A stretch of DNA of 12,634 bases, from NCBI GenBank assembly GCA_934178345.1, contig CAKPQG010000037.1:1-12634 (forward strand), read 5' to 3'. This document shows, piece by piece, positions 6,313 to 12,624 of the stretch (position 1 is the first letter of the stretch; each line of letters starts with the position of its first letter). A program made the translations under genes and the position numbers. Below the pieces are notes generated by a model. That model was not told where the DNA came from. It ran no database searches and saw nothing but the letters and a program-made list of their open reading frames with translations. The stretch is from an uncultured Dialister sp. GTDB taxonomy: Bacteria > Bacillota > Negativicutes > Veillonellales > Dialisteraceae.

Positions 6313-6521
6313 GTTCAGAAGGTTCTATAGGTTCTGAAGGTTCAACGGGTGTGGTGCGGCGCGTAAAGAGTAGAAGCGCCGCGAAGTATAAATGATGGCG
6401 ATGCCCGAAAGTGGCATTTCAGTCACCAGTCACCAGTCACCAGTCACCAGTGACTAGTCACTAGTCACTCCTAATCCCTAGCTACTAGTCCCTAGTCACT
6501 AGTCCCCAGTTGCTAGTCACC
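6313..6521 (+). repeat. Composite repeat, copy A (between plsX and fabH)
   Basis: Order of parts: a left array of four 9-base units (GTTCAGAAG, GTTCTATAG, GTTCTGAAG, GTTCAACGG; 6313-6348); a GTGGTGCGGCGC lead-in; a 7-bp perfect hairpin GCGGCGC (6356-6362) with GCGCCGC (6376-6382) and a 13-base loop; a conserved core (6383-6418) with a small hairpin ATGCC/GGCAT (6401-6405 with 6413-6417) and loop CGAAAGT; then a right array of degenerate heptamers (6421-6521). That array begins with four perfect AGTCACC units, then AGTGACT, AGTCACT, a 10-base unit AGTCACTCCT, and seven more 7-base units (AATCCCT, AGCTACT, AGTCCCT, AGTCACT, AGTCCCC, AGTTGCT, AGTCACC). It contains no open frame of interest. It is probably within the lipid operon transcript. 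Confidence 0.85.
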
Positions 6522-6559
6522 AAAAATTCTTTTCAATGAACGGAAAGGACATTATATAT

Positions 6560-7552
6560 ATGAGTGAATTATGTTCTGCAGGAATCTTGGGTACCGGTCA
6601 TTATGCACCGGAGAAGATTCTTTCCAATGCAGACCTTGAAAAAATGGTCGATACCAGTGATGAGTGGATCCGCACCCGCACGGGCATCGAGACCAGACAT
6701 ATCGCTTCCCGGTCGGAGACGACTTCCGATCTTTGCGTGAAGGCGGCTCTTCCGGCACTGGAAATGGCGGGCCTTACCGCAGATGACATCGACTACATCA
6801 TCGTAGCGACGGCATCTCCGGACTATGTGGTGCCATCCACAGCCTGCATGGTGCAGGATAAGCTCGGCTGCAAGCATGCCGGTGCGATGGATATTTCCGC
6901 TGGCTGCTCGGGCTACATCTATGCAGTAGCTCTGGCATCGAATCTGGTGAAAGCAGGGATGTACAAGCACATCCTGATCATCGGTGCGGAAATCCTTTCC
7001 CGCCTCGTGAACTGGCAGGACCGCTCCACCTGCATCCTTTTCGGCGATGGGGCAGGGGCTGCTGTCATCGGGAAGGTCGAAGATGGCTATGGCCTTCTGG
7101 CTTCGGATCTCGGATCCGACGGCAGCCTTGGGAAGATCCTGAATATCCCGGCGAGTGGTGTCGCTGAACCGGTGACCCACCGCGCCATTGATTCCGGCCG
7201 TATCTACATCCATATGGAAGGACCGGAGGTCTTCAAAGCCGCTGTCCGTCACATGGGTGCGACCACGCTGAAGACGCTGGAAGCCGCTGGCATCACGAAG
7301 GAAGATATCAATATGTTCATCGCCCATCAGGCGAATAACCGCATCATTCAGGCGATCGCCAAGCGTCTGGCTCTGCCTGAGGAGCATATGTATGTGAATG
7401 TCAATCGCTATGGCAATACATCGGCTGCTTCCGTCGGCATCGCGCTTGATGAAGTCGTCCGCGCAGGACGCGTGAAGCATGGCGACTACGTCGTCTTGAC
7501 CGGTTTCGGTGCAGGCCTCACCTGGGGCTGCGATGTCATGAGATGGATGTAA
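6560..7552 (+). CDS. fabH: FabH, beta-ketoacyl-ACP synthase III
   Basis: A 330-residue thiolase-fold enzyme that condenses an acyl-CoA primer with malonyl-ACP to start fatty-acid synthesis. The Cys-His-Asn triad is visible: C116 in DISAGCSGY, H256 in IAHQANNRI and N286 in NRYGNTSAAS. Other signatures are DEWIRTRTGI (34-43), GDGAGAAV (162-169) and the closing GFGAGLTWG. The frame opens at ATG 6536, but nothing like a ribosome site precedes it. GGAAAGGA (6542-6549) is 10 bases before ATG 6560, and the protein then starts MSELCSAGILGTG, close to normal family N-termini. The gene sits between two composite repeats, an unusual arrangement for a FASII operon. No promoter is evident directly upstream, so it probably depends on read-through from fapR-plsX. 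Confidence 0.95.
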   Translation: MSELCSAGILGTGHYAPEKILSNADLEKMVDTSDEWIRTRTGIETRHIASRSETTSDLCVKAALPALEMAGLTADDIDYIIVATASPDYVVPSTACMVQDKLGCKHAGAMDISAGCSGYIYAVALASNLVKAGMYKHILIIGAEILSRLVNWQDRSTCILFGDGAGAAVIGKVEDGYGLLASDLGSDGSLGKILNIPASGVAEPVTHRAIDSGRIYIHMEGPEVFKAAVRHMGATTLKTLEAAGITKEDINMFIAHQANNRIIQAIAKRLALPEEHMYVNVNRYGNTSAASVGIALDEVVRAGRVKHGDYVVLTGFGAGLTWGCDVMRWM

Positions 7553-7565
7553 AATAGGGGAAAAA

Positions 7566-7818
7566 GGTTCATGTTGATGGGTTCAGGGTTGTGGTGCGGC
7601 GCATTTCGTCATCCTGAGCGGAGAAAAACGTCGTATGTTAAAAATGGATTATCTGAAACAGGAGAACTGAGTCGAAGGATCTAAGCGCCGCGAAGTTTAT
7701 ATAGTGGCGATGTCCGAAAGTGGTATTCAAGTCACCAGTCACTTCTAATCCCTAGCTACCAATCCCTAATCCCTAGCCACTAGTCACTAGTCACTAGCCA
7801 CTAGTCCCTTTTAATCCC
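7566..7818 (+). repeat. Composite repeat, copy B (between fabH and fabD), with an insert in its hairpin loop
   Basis: Same order as copy A. The left array has four 7-base units (GGTTCAT, GTTGATG, GGTTCAG, GGTTGTG; 7566-7593). The hairpin is GCGGCGC (7596-7602) with GCGCCGC (7685-7691), but the loop is 82 bases instead of 13-14. The extra sequence holds CGTCATCCTGAGCGG near its start and GTCGAAGGATCT near its end, which look like the two ends of another small dispersed repeat. The core follows (7692-7727), with ATGTC/GGTAT replacing ATGCC/GGCAT, still pairable through G-U. The right array (7730-7818) has 12 units, including the 10-base AGTCACTTCT at the place equivalent to AGTCACTCCT in copy A. 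The rest of this 307-base gap (7553-7565, 7819-7859) holds only the fabD ribosome site. Confidence 0.85.
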
Positions 7819-7859
7819 AATCAACAAAAGTATTTATCATATAAACGGAGTGTGACAAC

Positions 7860-8798
7860 ATGAAAACTGCATTTCTGTTCCCTGGACAGGGATCTCAGAA
7901 GGTGGGCATGGTACAGGATCTGTGTGAAAAATACGATTCTGTCAAAGCCCTGATCAAAGAAGCGGATGAAACGCTCGGCTTCTCGATTTCCAAAATGATG
8001 TTCGAAGGCCCGGATACCGAGCTGATGAAGACGGAATTCACCCAGCCGGCCATCCTGACGGCGAGCGTCGCTGTATGGCAGGTGCTGAAGGAGCACGGCC
8101 TCACGCCGGATATCGCAGCAGGCCATAGCCTTGGCGAATACTCTGCGCTGGTCGCAGCGGGTGCGATTTCCTTTGCAGATGCGGTGCATACCGTCCATCT
8201 GCGCGGCCGCTTCATGCAGGAAGCGGTACCGCTGGGAGAAGGCGGCATGGCAGCTGTCATCGGCTCCACTCCGGAAACCATCGTGAAAGTCTGTGGCGAA
8301 GTCTCCACCGAAGACCTTCCCGTTCAGGCGGTCAATTTCAACTGCCCGGGGCAGGTCGTCATCGCCGGTGCGACGGCAGCTGTCGAGAAAGCCTGCGAAG
8401 CACTGAAAGAAGCAGGGGCTCGCCGTGCCATCATGCTGAAGGTCAGCGCGCCATTCCATTCCACCCTGATGGAACCGGCCGCTCTTCGACTGAAAGAAGT
8501 GCTTGATAAGATCGATATCCATGACACCACCATCCCTGTCGTGGCCAATGTCAATGCGAAAGAAGAAACCAAAGCTGATGATATCCGCAAGAACCTGGTC
8601 GATCAGGCAGCGCATCCGGTTCACTGGGATGAATCCATCCGGAACATGATCGCCGGCGGCGTCGATATGACGGTCGAAGCCGGCCCCGGCACGGTCTTGA
8701 CCGGCTTCATGAAGAAGATCGATCGTTCCGTACCTTGCCACCATGCAGAAGATGTAGCGACCATCGATGAAGTCGTAGCTGCACTGAAGGGAGAATAA
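7860..8798 (+). CDS. fabD: FabD, malonyl-CoA:ACP transacylase
   Basis: A 312-residue alpha/beta-hydrolase-type acyltransferase that moves malonyl from CoA to ACP. The active-site set is complete: PGQGSQ (8-13) forming the oxyanion region, nucleophile S90 in GHSLGEYSALVAAG (88-101), R115 in HLRGRFMQ, which binds the malonyl carboxylate, catalytic H200 in SAPFHS, and Q249 in DQAAHPV. Length matches Escherichia coli FabD (309). GGAG (7847-7850) lies 9 bases before ATG. Its last codons contain the fabG ribosome site, and only 2 bases separate the two genes, so they are translationally linked. A composite repeat separates it from fabH upstream. Confidence 0.96.
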   Translation: MKTAFLFPGQGSQKVGMVQDLCEKYDSVKALIKEADETLGFSISKMMFEGPDTELMKTEFTQPAILTASVAVWQVLKEHGLTPDIAAGHSLGEYSALVAAGAISFADAVHTVHLRGRFMQEAVPLGEGGMAAVIGSTPETIVKVCGEVSTEDLPVQAVNFNCPGQVVIAGATAAVEKACEALKEAGARRAIMLKVSAPFHSTLMEPAALRLKEVLDKIDIHDTTIPVVANVNAKEETKADDIRKNLVDQAAHPVHWDESIRNMIAGGVDMTVEAGPGTVLTGFMKKIDRSVPCHHAEDVATIDEVVAALKGE

Positions 8799-8800
8799 TT

Positions 8801-9544
8801 ATGGAAACTATCGAAAAGACCGCTCTCGTCACGGGCGCATCCCGCGGCATCGGCAGAGCTATCGCGCTCACACTGGCTGCCAAAGGCTATGCTGTCGCAT
8901 TGAACTATGCCGGCAGCCAGGCGGCTGCAGAAGCTGTCAAGGGAGAAATCGAAGCCGCTGGCGGCAAAGCCTTCACCATCCAGGGCGATGTCTCTAAAGC
9001 AGAAGATGTAGACCGCATTTTCAAGACCATCAAGGAAGAATTCGGTCAGCTGGACGTCCTTGTGAATAACGCAGGGATCACCCGCGACGGACTTCTCATC
9101 CGTATGAAAGAAGAAAGCTGGGATGCCGTACTCTCGACCGATCTCAAGAGTGATTTCCTCACCATCAAAGCCGCTGCGCAGATGATGATGAGAAAGAAGA
9201 AAGGCTCCATCATCAATATCGCATCCGTAGTCGGCATCATGGGCAATATCGGCCAGGCGAACTACGCAGCTGCAAAAGCTGGCGTCATCGGCCTCACGAA
9301 GGCCTGCGCCAAGGAGCTCGCTGCCAGAAACATCCGCGTCAATGCGGTCGCACCGGGCTTCATCGCGACTGACATGACCGATGCCATCCCGGAAAAGAAT
9401 AAAGAAGCCATGCTGACAGCCATCCCGCTCGGACGCATGGGCCTTGCCGAAGACGTCGCCAAAGCTGTCTCCTTCCTGGCTTCCGATGATGCAAGTTATA
9501 TCACCGGACAGGTTTTAAAGGTGGACGGCGGAATGGTTATGTAA
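8801..9544 (+). CDS. fabG: FabG, 3-oxoacyl-ACP reductase
   Basis: A 247-residue short-chain dehydrogenase that reduces 3-oxoacyl-ACP with NADPH. The Rossmann motif TGASRGIG (11-18), NNAG (89-92), S142, and Y155 with K159 in the YAAAK motif are all present, as is the C-terminal VDGGMVM. One oddity: the Asn that completes the Asn-Ser-Tyr-Lys tetrad, in the TNL of Escherichia coli FabG (EEWNDIIETNLSSVF), is Asp here (D114, codon GAT 9140-9142; ESWDAVLSTDLKSDF). The AGGGAGA ribosome site lies inside the end of fabD. It is followed by a 65-base gap to acpP with its own promoter candidate. The annotation is firm; the effect of the Asp is unknown. Confidence 0.95.
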   Translation: METIEKTALVTGASRGIGRAIALTLAAKGYAVALNYAGSQAAAEAVKGEIEAAGGKAFTIQGDVSKAEDVDRIFKTIKEEFGQLDVLVNNAGITRDGLLIRMKEESWDAVLSTDLKSDFLTIKAAAQMMMRKKKGSIINIASVVGIMGNIGQANYAAAKAGVIGLTKACAKELAARNIRVNAVAPGFIATDMTDAIPEKNKEAMLTAIPLGRMGLAEDVAKAVSFLASDDASYITGQVLKVDGGMVM

Positions 9545-9550
9545 TATAAT
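9522..9550 (+). promoter_or_regulatory. Candidate promoter for acpP inside the end of fabG
   Basis: TGGACG (9522-9527, 4 of 6 to TTGACA) and a perfect TATAAT (9545-9550) are separated by 17 bases. Extra acpP expression from its own promoter is plausible because ACP is needed in large excess over the enzymes. The -35 overlaps fabG codons, so chance is possible. Confidence 0.45.
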
Positions 9551-9609
9551 CAGTAGGGTACAATACAAGGAGACGTCTGTCTTCTATGAGAAAGGTGGTG
9601 AAATGAGTA

Positions 9610-9840
9610 ATGAGCACTTTTGACAGAGTAAAGAAGATCGTTGTTGACCAGCTGGGCGTTAGCGAAGCTGATGTCACCATCGACTCCACTTTCATCGATG
9701 ACCTCGGCGCTGATTCCCTGGATATCGTTGAACTGATCATGGCATTTGAAGAAGAATTCGACATCGAAATCCCGGATGATGCTGCTGAAAAGATCAAGAC
9801 CGTAAAGAACGCTGTAGACTACATCGACAGCCAGATGTAA
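9610..9840 (+). CDS. acpP: Acyl carrier protein
   Basis: A 76-residue acidic four-helix protein with the phosphopantetheine attachment site S36 in LGADSLDIVELIMAFEEEF (32-50). It carries the growing acyl chain between the Fab enzymes and delivers it to PlsX. The start is ATG 9610: AAAGGTGGTGA (9591-9601) differs in one base from a full anti-16S match and lies 8 bases away. A nearer ATG at 9603 is out of frame and gives only six codons. Another six-codon open stretch (ATG 9586 to TGA 9606) ends just before the start; I do not call it a gene. Length and motif are entirely standard. Confidence 0.97.
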   Translation: MSTFDRVKKIVVDQLGVSEADVTIDSTFIDDLGADSLDIVELIMAFEEEFDIEIPDDAAEKIKTVKNAVDYIDSQM

Positions 9841-9871
9841 TGCGCATTCGCATTTCAACATCATATTGGAA

Positions 9872-9894
9872 GCCGGAGGGATATCCCCTCCGGC
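9872..9894. repeat. GC-rich hairpin after acpP
   Basis: A perfect 9-bp stem GCCGGAGGG (9872-9880) with CCCTCCGGC (9886-9894) and a 5-base loop, 31 bases after the acpP stop. No T tract follows, so it may stabilise or process the acpP transcript end rather than terminate it alone. Confidence 0.6.
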
Positions 9895-9928
9895 ATGCCA
9901 TATGACTTCCTTTGGGGGAGAATATTTC

Positions 9929-9962
9929 AAAAAAGCGAATGACCGTCGTGGTTCGTTTTTTT
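9929..9962 (+). terminator. Possible intrinsic terminator after acpP
   Basis: A6 (9929-9934), a short imperfect stem (CGA/TCG and ACC/GGT with a bulge) and a T7 run (9956-9962). The hairpin is weak, so partial termination or read-through to fabF is likely. Confidence 0.4.
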
Positions 9963-10020
9963 GAGGTCTTGTCCATGCGTGATGGATTTGAAACAGGCGG
10001 AGTCTTGCCTTTTCAAGTCC

Positions 10021-10185
10021 TATGGAAACGCTGATTAAATCGCAGAATCAGATTTCATATGGATTTTTATACATAGTGTCGTCGACATTCTCCTTAAATA
10101 GCTCGCTATTCGCGTCGAATGTCTCCTCGCTCTGTATAAAAATCCAAGAATGAAATCTGATAACGATTTAATCAGTGTTTCCATA
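10021..10185. mobile_element. MITE-like 165-bp inverted-repeat element between acpP and fabF
   Basis: Two arms of about 56 bases are near-perfect complements. The left starts TATGGAAACGCTGATTAAAT and the right ends ATTTAATCAGTGTTTCCATA. Inside, GATTTCAT and GGATTTTTATACA match again, with a few indels. The centre adds GACATTC/GAATGTC and AATAGC/GCTATT pairs, so the whole unit can fold into one long hairpin. It has no open frame. The tips are TGGAAAC...GTTTCCA flanked by TA on both sides, consistent with an element that duplicates or targets TA (IS630/mariner- or IS5-type transposases). The family assignment is an inference, and no related transposase is in the window. Confidence 0.75.
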
Positions 10186-10258
10186 TAATTTTTTGCTTAA
10201 AAACCTAACATGCGATAAAGAATGTTTGAAAGAAGTTTATAAGAGAGGTGCCCTTTTT

Positions 10259-11506
10259 ATGGAAAGAAGAAGAGTAGTAGTGACTGGCATGGGTGTAGTT
10301 TCCCCCGTCGGTATCGGTGTCGATGCATTTTGGAATGCCCTTTTGGCAGGCAAATCCGGTGTAACACCGATCACTGAATTTGATGCGACGGATTTCCCGG
10401 TCAAGATCGCAGGCGAAGTCAAAGATTTCGATCCTGTCAAATATGTGGGCGACAAGAAGACCGTCCGTCACATGGATAGAAATGCCCAGTTCGCTGTCGC
10501 TGCAGCGAAAATGGCCATCGAAGATGCAAAGCTCGACATGAGCGCAGAAGATCCGAACCGCGTCGGCACCATCATCGGTACCGGCATCGGCGGGATCAAG
10601 ACCATGGAAGATACCGTGGAACGCATCGAAAAACGCGGCCCGGGAAAGGTGAATCCATTCGCAGTCCCGATGATGATCGCGAACATGGCCTCCGGCATGG
10701 TTTCCATCACCTTCGGTCTGCAGGGACCGGTTCTGACCGACGTCACCGCCTGCGCTTCCGGTAACAATGCCCTTGGCAGAGCGACCCGCATGATCCAGTG
10801 GGGGGATGCGGATGTGATGTTTGCCGGCGGTACCGAAGCGGCTGTCGCAAAGACACCAATGGCTGGCTTTGCTGCCATGCATGCACTCTCTTCCCGCGAA
10901 TGCCCGCCAGAAGAAGCCTCCTGCCCCTTTGATGTCCGCCGTGACGGCTTCGTCCTCGGCGAAGGCAGCGGTGTCCTCATTCTTGAAGAACTCGAACACG
11001 CCAAGAAGAGAGGCGCGCACATTTATGCTGAAGTCATCGGCTATGGTACGAATGGCGATGCCTACCACATCACCGCTCCGCGTCCGGGTGGCGAACTCGC
11101 AGCCCGCTGCATGAAGAATGCCATCGCGGATGCTGGCATTTCTCCGGAAGACATCGACTATATCAATGCACACGGCACCTCCACCGGTCTCAATGATAAG
11201 AATGAAACCAAGGCGATCAAAGAAGTCCTCGGTCAGCATGCCTATGACATCGTCGTGAACTCCACGAAGTCCATGACCGGCCATCTTCTGGGCGCTGCCG
11301 GTGCGATCGAAGCCGTCGTCTGCGTACTCTCTATCATGAATAACAAAGTCCATCAGACACTGAACCTCCAGACTCCGGATCCGGAATGCGACCTTCACTA
11401 TGCGGCTGAAGGCCCGGAAGACCGCAAAGTCGATGTGACCATGTCCAATGCGTTCGGCTTTGGCGGACACAATGCCGTTGTCATCATGAGGCGCTATGAA
11501 GAATGA
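10259..11506 (+). CDS. fabF: FabF, beta-ketoacyl-ACP synthase II
   Basis: A 415-residue thiolase-fold elongating condensing enzyme. The Cys-His-His set is complete: C165 in DVTACASGNNALG, H305 in NAHGTSTGLND and H342 in STKSMTGHLLGAAG, with K337 nearby. The gate loop FGFGGHN (399-405) is normal. The open frame reaches back to 10175, but GAGAGGTG (10243-10250), 8 bases before ATG 10259, and the standard N-terminus MERRRVVVTGMGVVSPVG fix the start. It uses malonyl-ACP made by FabD and feeds FabG. The rnc start overlaps its stop (ATGA, 11503-11506). Expression relative to acpP may be changed by the inverted-repeat element just upstream. Confidence 0.96.
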   Translation: MERRRVVVTGMGVVSPVGIGVDAFWNALLAGKSGVTPITEFDATDFPVKIAGEVKDFDPVKYVGDKKTVRHMDRNAQFAVAAAKMAIEDAKLDMSAEDPNRVGTIIGTGIGGIKTMEDTVERIEKRGPGKVNPFAVPMMIANMASGMVSITFGLQGPVLTDVTACASGNNALGRATRMIQWGDADVMFAGGTEAAVAKTPMAGFAAMHALSSRECPPEEASCPFDVRRDGFVLGEGSGVLILEELEHAKKRGAHIYAEVIGYGTNGDAYHITAPRPGGELAARCMKNAIADAGISPEDIDYINAHGTSTGLNDKNETKAIKEVLGQHAYDIVVNSTKSMTGHLLGAAGAIEAVVCVLSIMNNKVHQTLNLQTPDPECDLHYAAEGPEDRKVDVTMSNAFGFGGHNAVVIMRRYEE

Positions 11507-12237
11507 GACATGCTGAAATGAGAAGAAGAGACCGTATGGCAGAAATTGAAAAGTTTGCTGCGGAAAATGAAATTCCCGTGCAGAATGCACAACTTCTCAA
11601 TACAGCACTCACCCATACCTCGTATGCGAATGAACATAAAAATGAAGTCATTCATGACAATGAACGGCTGGAATTCTTAGGCGATGCCATCCTGGATCTG
11701 GTCATCGGGGAATACCTTTTCCTGCGTTTCCCCAGCTGGCCGGAAGGGGAACTGACCCGTGCGAAGGCGAGCGTCGTCTGCAAGCCTTCCTGTGCGGAAT
11801 GCGCAGCGAAATTCCACGTGGGCGACTACATGCGTCTTGGCCGCGGAGAAGAAATGTCCGGCGGCCGAAGCCGTATCTCGATCTTAGGCGATGCCTTCGA
11901 AGCGGTCATCGGTGCGATTTATCTCGATAACAACTATGAAGTGGCATCCCGCTTCATCCTGGGCCACATGAAGAAATTCCTCGATCTGATCGATCAGGGA
12001 GACTATGACCATGACTACAAGTCTGACCTGCAGGAAATGGTGCAGAAGCACGGAGATGTGAATATCTCCTATGTCGTCACCAAGGACGAAGGCCCGGCTC
12101 ACGACAAGACCATCTGGATGGAAATCCACATTAATGGCAAAGTCATGGGCGAGAGCATCGGAAAGAATAAAAAAGAAGCAGCCCAGCGGGCTGCGAAAGA
12201 AGCCATCCGAAGAATCAAGCTTGGCGAAACCGTATGA
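11503..12237 (+). CDS. rnc: Ribonuclease III
   Basis: A 244-residue double-strand RNA endonuclease for rRNA and mRNA processing. The endonuclease domain (about 15-165) has the signature NERLEFLGDAILDL (53-66) with E57 and D61, and GDAFEAVIGAIYLD (129-142) with D130 and E133, all four metal-binding acidic residues. The double-strand RNA-binding domain follows (about 173-240: KSDLQEMVQKHG, GPAHDKTIWMEI, KKEAAQRAAKEAI). Start choice is uncertain: ATG 11503 overlaps the fabF stop by 4 bases (coupling; GAGG is at 11488-11491), while ATG 11536 gives a shorter, more usual N-terminus with a purine-rich stretch before it. Position at the end of a FASII operon matches Bacillus, where rnc follows acpA. 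A strong terminator follows directly. Confidence 0.94.
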   Translation: MRHAEMRRRDRMAEIEKFAAENEIPVQNAQLLNTALTHTSYANEHKNEVIHDNERLEFLGDAILDLVIGEYLFLRFPSWPEGELTRAKASVVCKPSCAECAAKFHVGDYMRLGRGEEMSGGRSRISILGDAFEAVIGAIYLDNNYEVASRFILGHMKKFLDLIDQGDYDHDYKSDLQEMVQKHGDVNISYVVTKDEGPAHDKTIWMEIHINGKVMGESIGKNKKEAAQRAAKEAIRRIKLGETV

Positions 12238-12240
12238 TAG

Positions 12241-12268
12241 AAAAAGCTGCCCCAAGGCAGCTTTTTTT
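12241..12268 (+). terminator. Intrinsic terminator of the FASII-rnc operon
   Basis: Stem AAAAAGCTGCC (12241-12251) with GGCAGCTTTTT (12256-12266), a 4-base loop and seven T residues (12262-12268), starting 3 bases after the rnc stop. Confidence 0.95.
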
Positions 12269-12341
12269 GTGTGTTCTGCAAGGAAGAAGAAATCCGCGCC
12301 GGACGGTTTGAGGGGGGACATAAAGTTTGAAAGCAGGGATG

Positions 12342-12541
12342 AGTGGCTAGGGATTAGGGATTGGGGATTAGAAATCTCAAGTAACTTGTGACTAGTGACT
12401 TAATGCTACTTTCGGGCATCGCCATTATTTTATACTCCGCGGCGCTTCTATATTCTTATGCGCCGCACCACAACCCCGAACCCCGAACCCTGAACCCCGA
12501 ACCCCGAACCCCGAACCCTGAACCCTGAACCCTGAACCCTT
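12342..12541 (-). repeat. Composite repeat, copy C (after rnc), inverted
   Basis: Read on the minus strand it has the same order as copies A and B. The GGGTTC-type array is the cleanest of the three: ten back-to-back heptamers (plus-strand AACCCCG or AACCCTG nine times, then AACCCTT; 12472-12541). Next come the 7-bp hairpin (12460-12466 with 12439-12445, 14-base loop), the core (12401-12438) with ATGCC/AGCAT around CGAAAGT (one mismatch at the loop), and the heptamer array (12342-12400: AGTGGCT, AGGGATT, AGGGATT, GGGGATT, a degenerate stretch, then GTGACT and AGTGACT). The G-rich strand is the minus strand. Confidence 0.87.
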
Positions 12542-12584
12542 AAACTAGTACCCCCCATTTTTCCAGAAGAAATCGAAAATATCC

Positions 12585-12613
12585 TTGACATTCCCCTAGG
12601 TGAATGCTATTCT
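12585..12613 (+). promoter_or_regulatory. Housekeeping promoter of the downstream (heat-shock) operon
   Basis: A perfect -35 TTGACA (12585-12590), 17-base spacer and -10 TATTCT (12608-12613). The predicted start, near 12620, is directly before the half CIRCE element, the usual layout of HrcA-controlled promoters. Confidence 0.8.
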
Positions 12614-12624
12614 AATATCGTAAG

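Larger units (their letters stand above)
9841..10258. other. 418-base gap between acpP and fabF
   Basis: It contains the two hairpins after acpP, a 165-bp inverted-repeat element (10021-10185) and the fabF leader. The leader has TTGCTT (10193-10198) and TGCGATAAA (10211-10219, an extended -10 type), spaced 15, a weak promoter candidate. It also has the fabF ribosome site GAGAGGTG (10243-10250). The open frame upstream of fabF that begins at 10175 starts within the inverted repeat and is not taken as coding. Confidence 0.6.

Noticed and set aside
6421..6521. CRISPR array suggested by regular AGTCACC repeats
   Set aside because: Units are 7 bases, directly adjacent with no spacers, and no cas genes are present.
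6569..8744. Long minus-strand open frames opposite fabH (6569-7480) and fabD (7821-8744)
   Set aside because: Both are antisense to genes with complete catalytic motifs and carry no domain signatures.
9586..9623. Two six-codon mini-ORFs (9586-9606 and 9603-9623) around the acpP start
   Set aside because: The first has a poorly spaced ribosome site and the second almost no spacing to the GGTGG. Both are most likely chance; translational coupling cannot be shown from sequence.
10175..10258. N-terminal extension of fabF starting at 10175
   Set aside because: It begins inside the inverted-repeat element and lacks a ribosome site. The start at 10259 has a good site and the normal FabF N-terminus.
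10205..11590. A 461-codon minus-strand open frame across fabF
   Set aside because: It covers fabF and the start of rnc antisense, has no recognisable domain, and His/Asp/Phe-rich composition typical of antisense frames.
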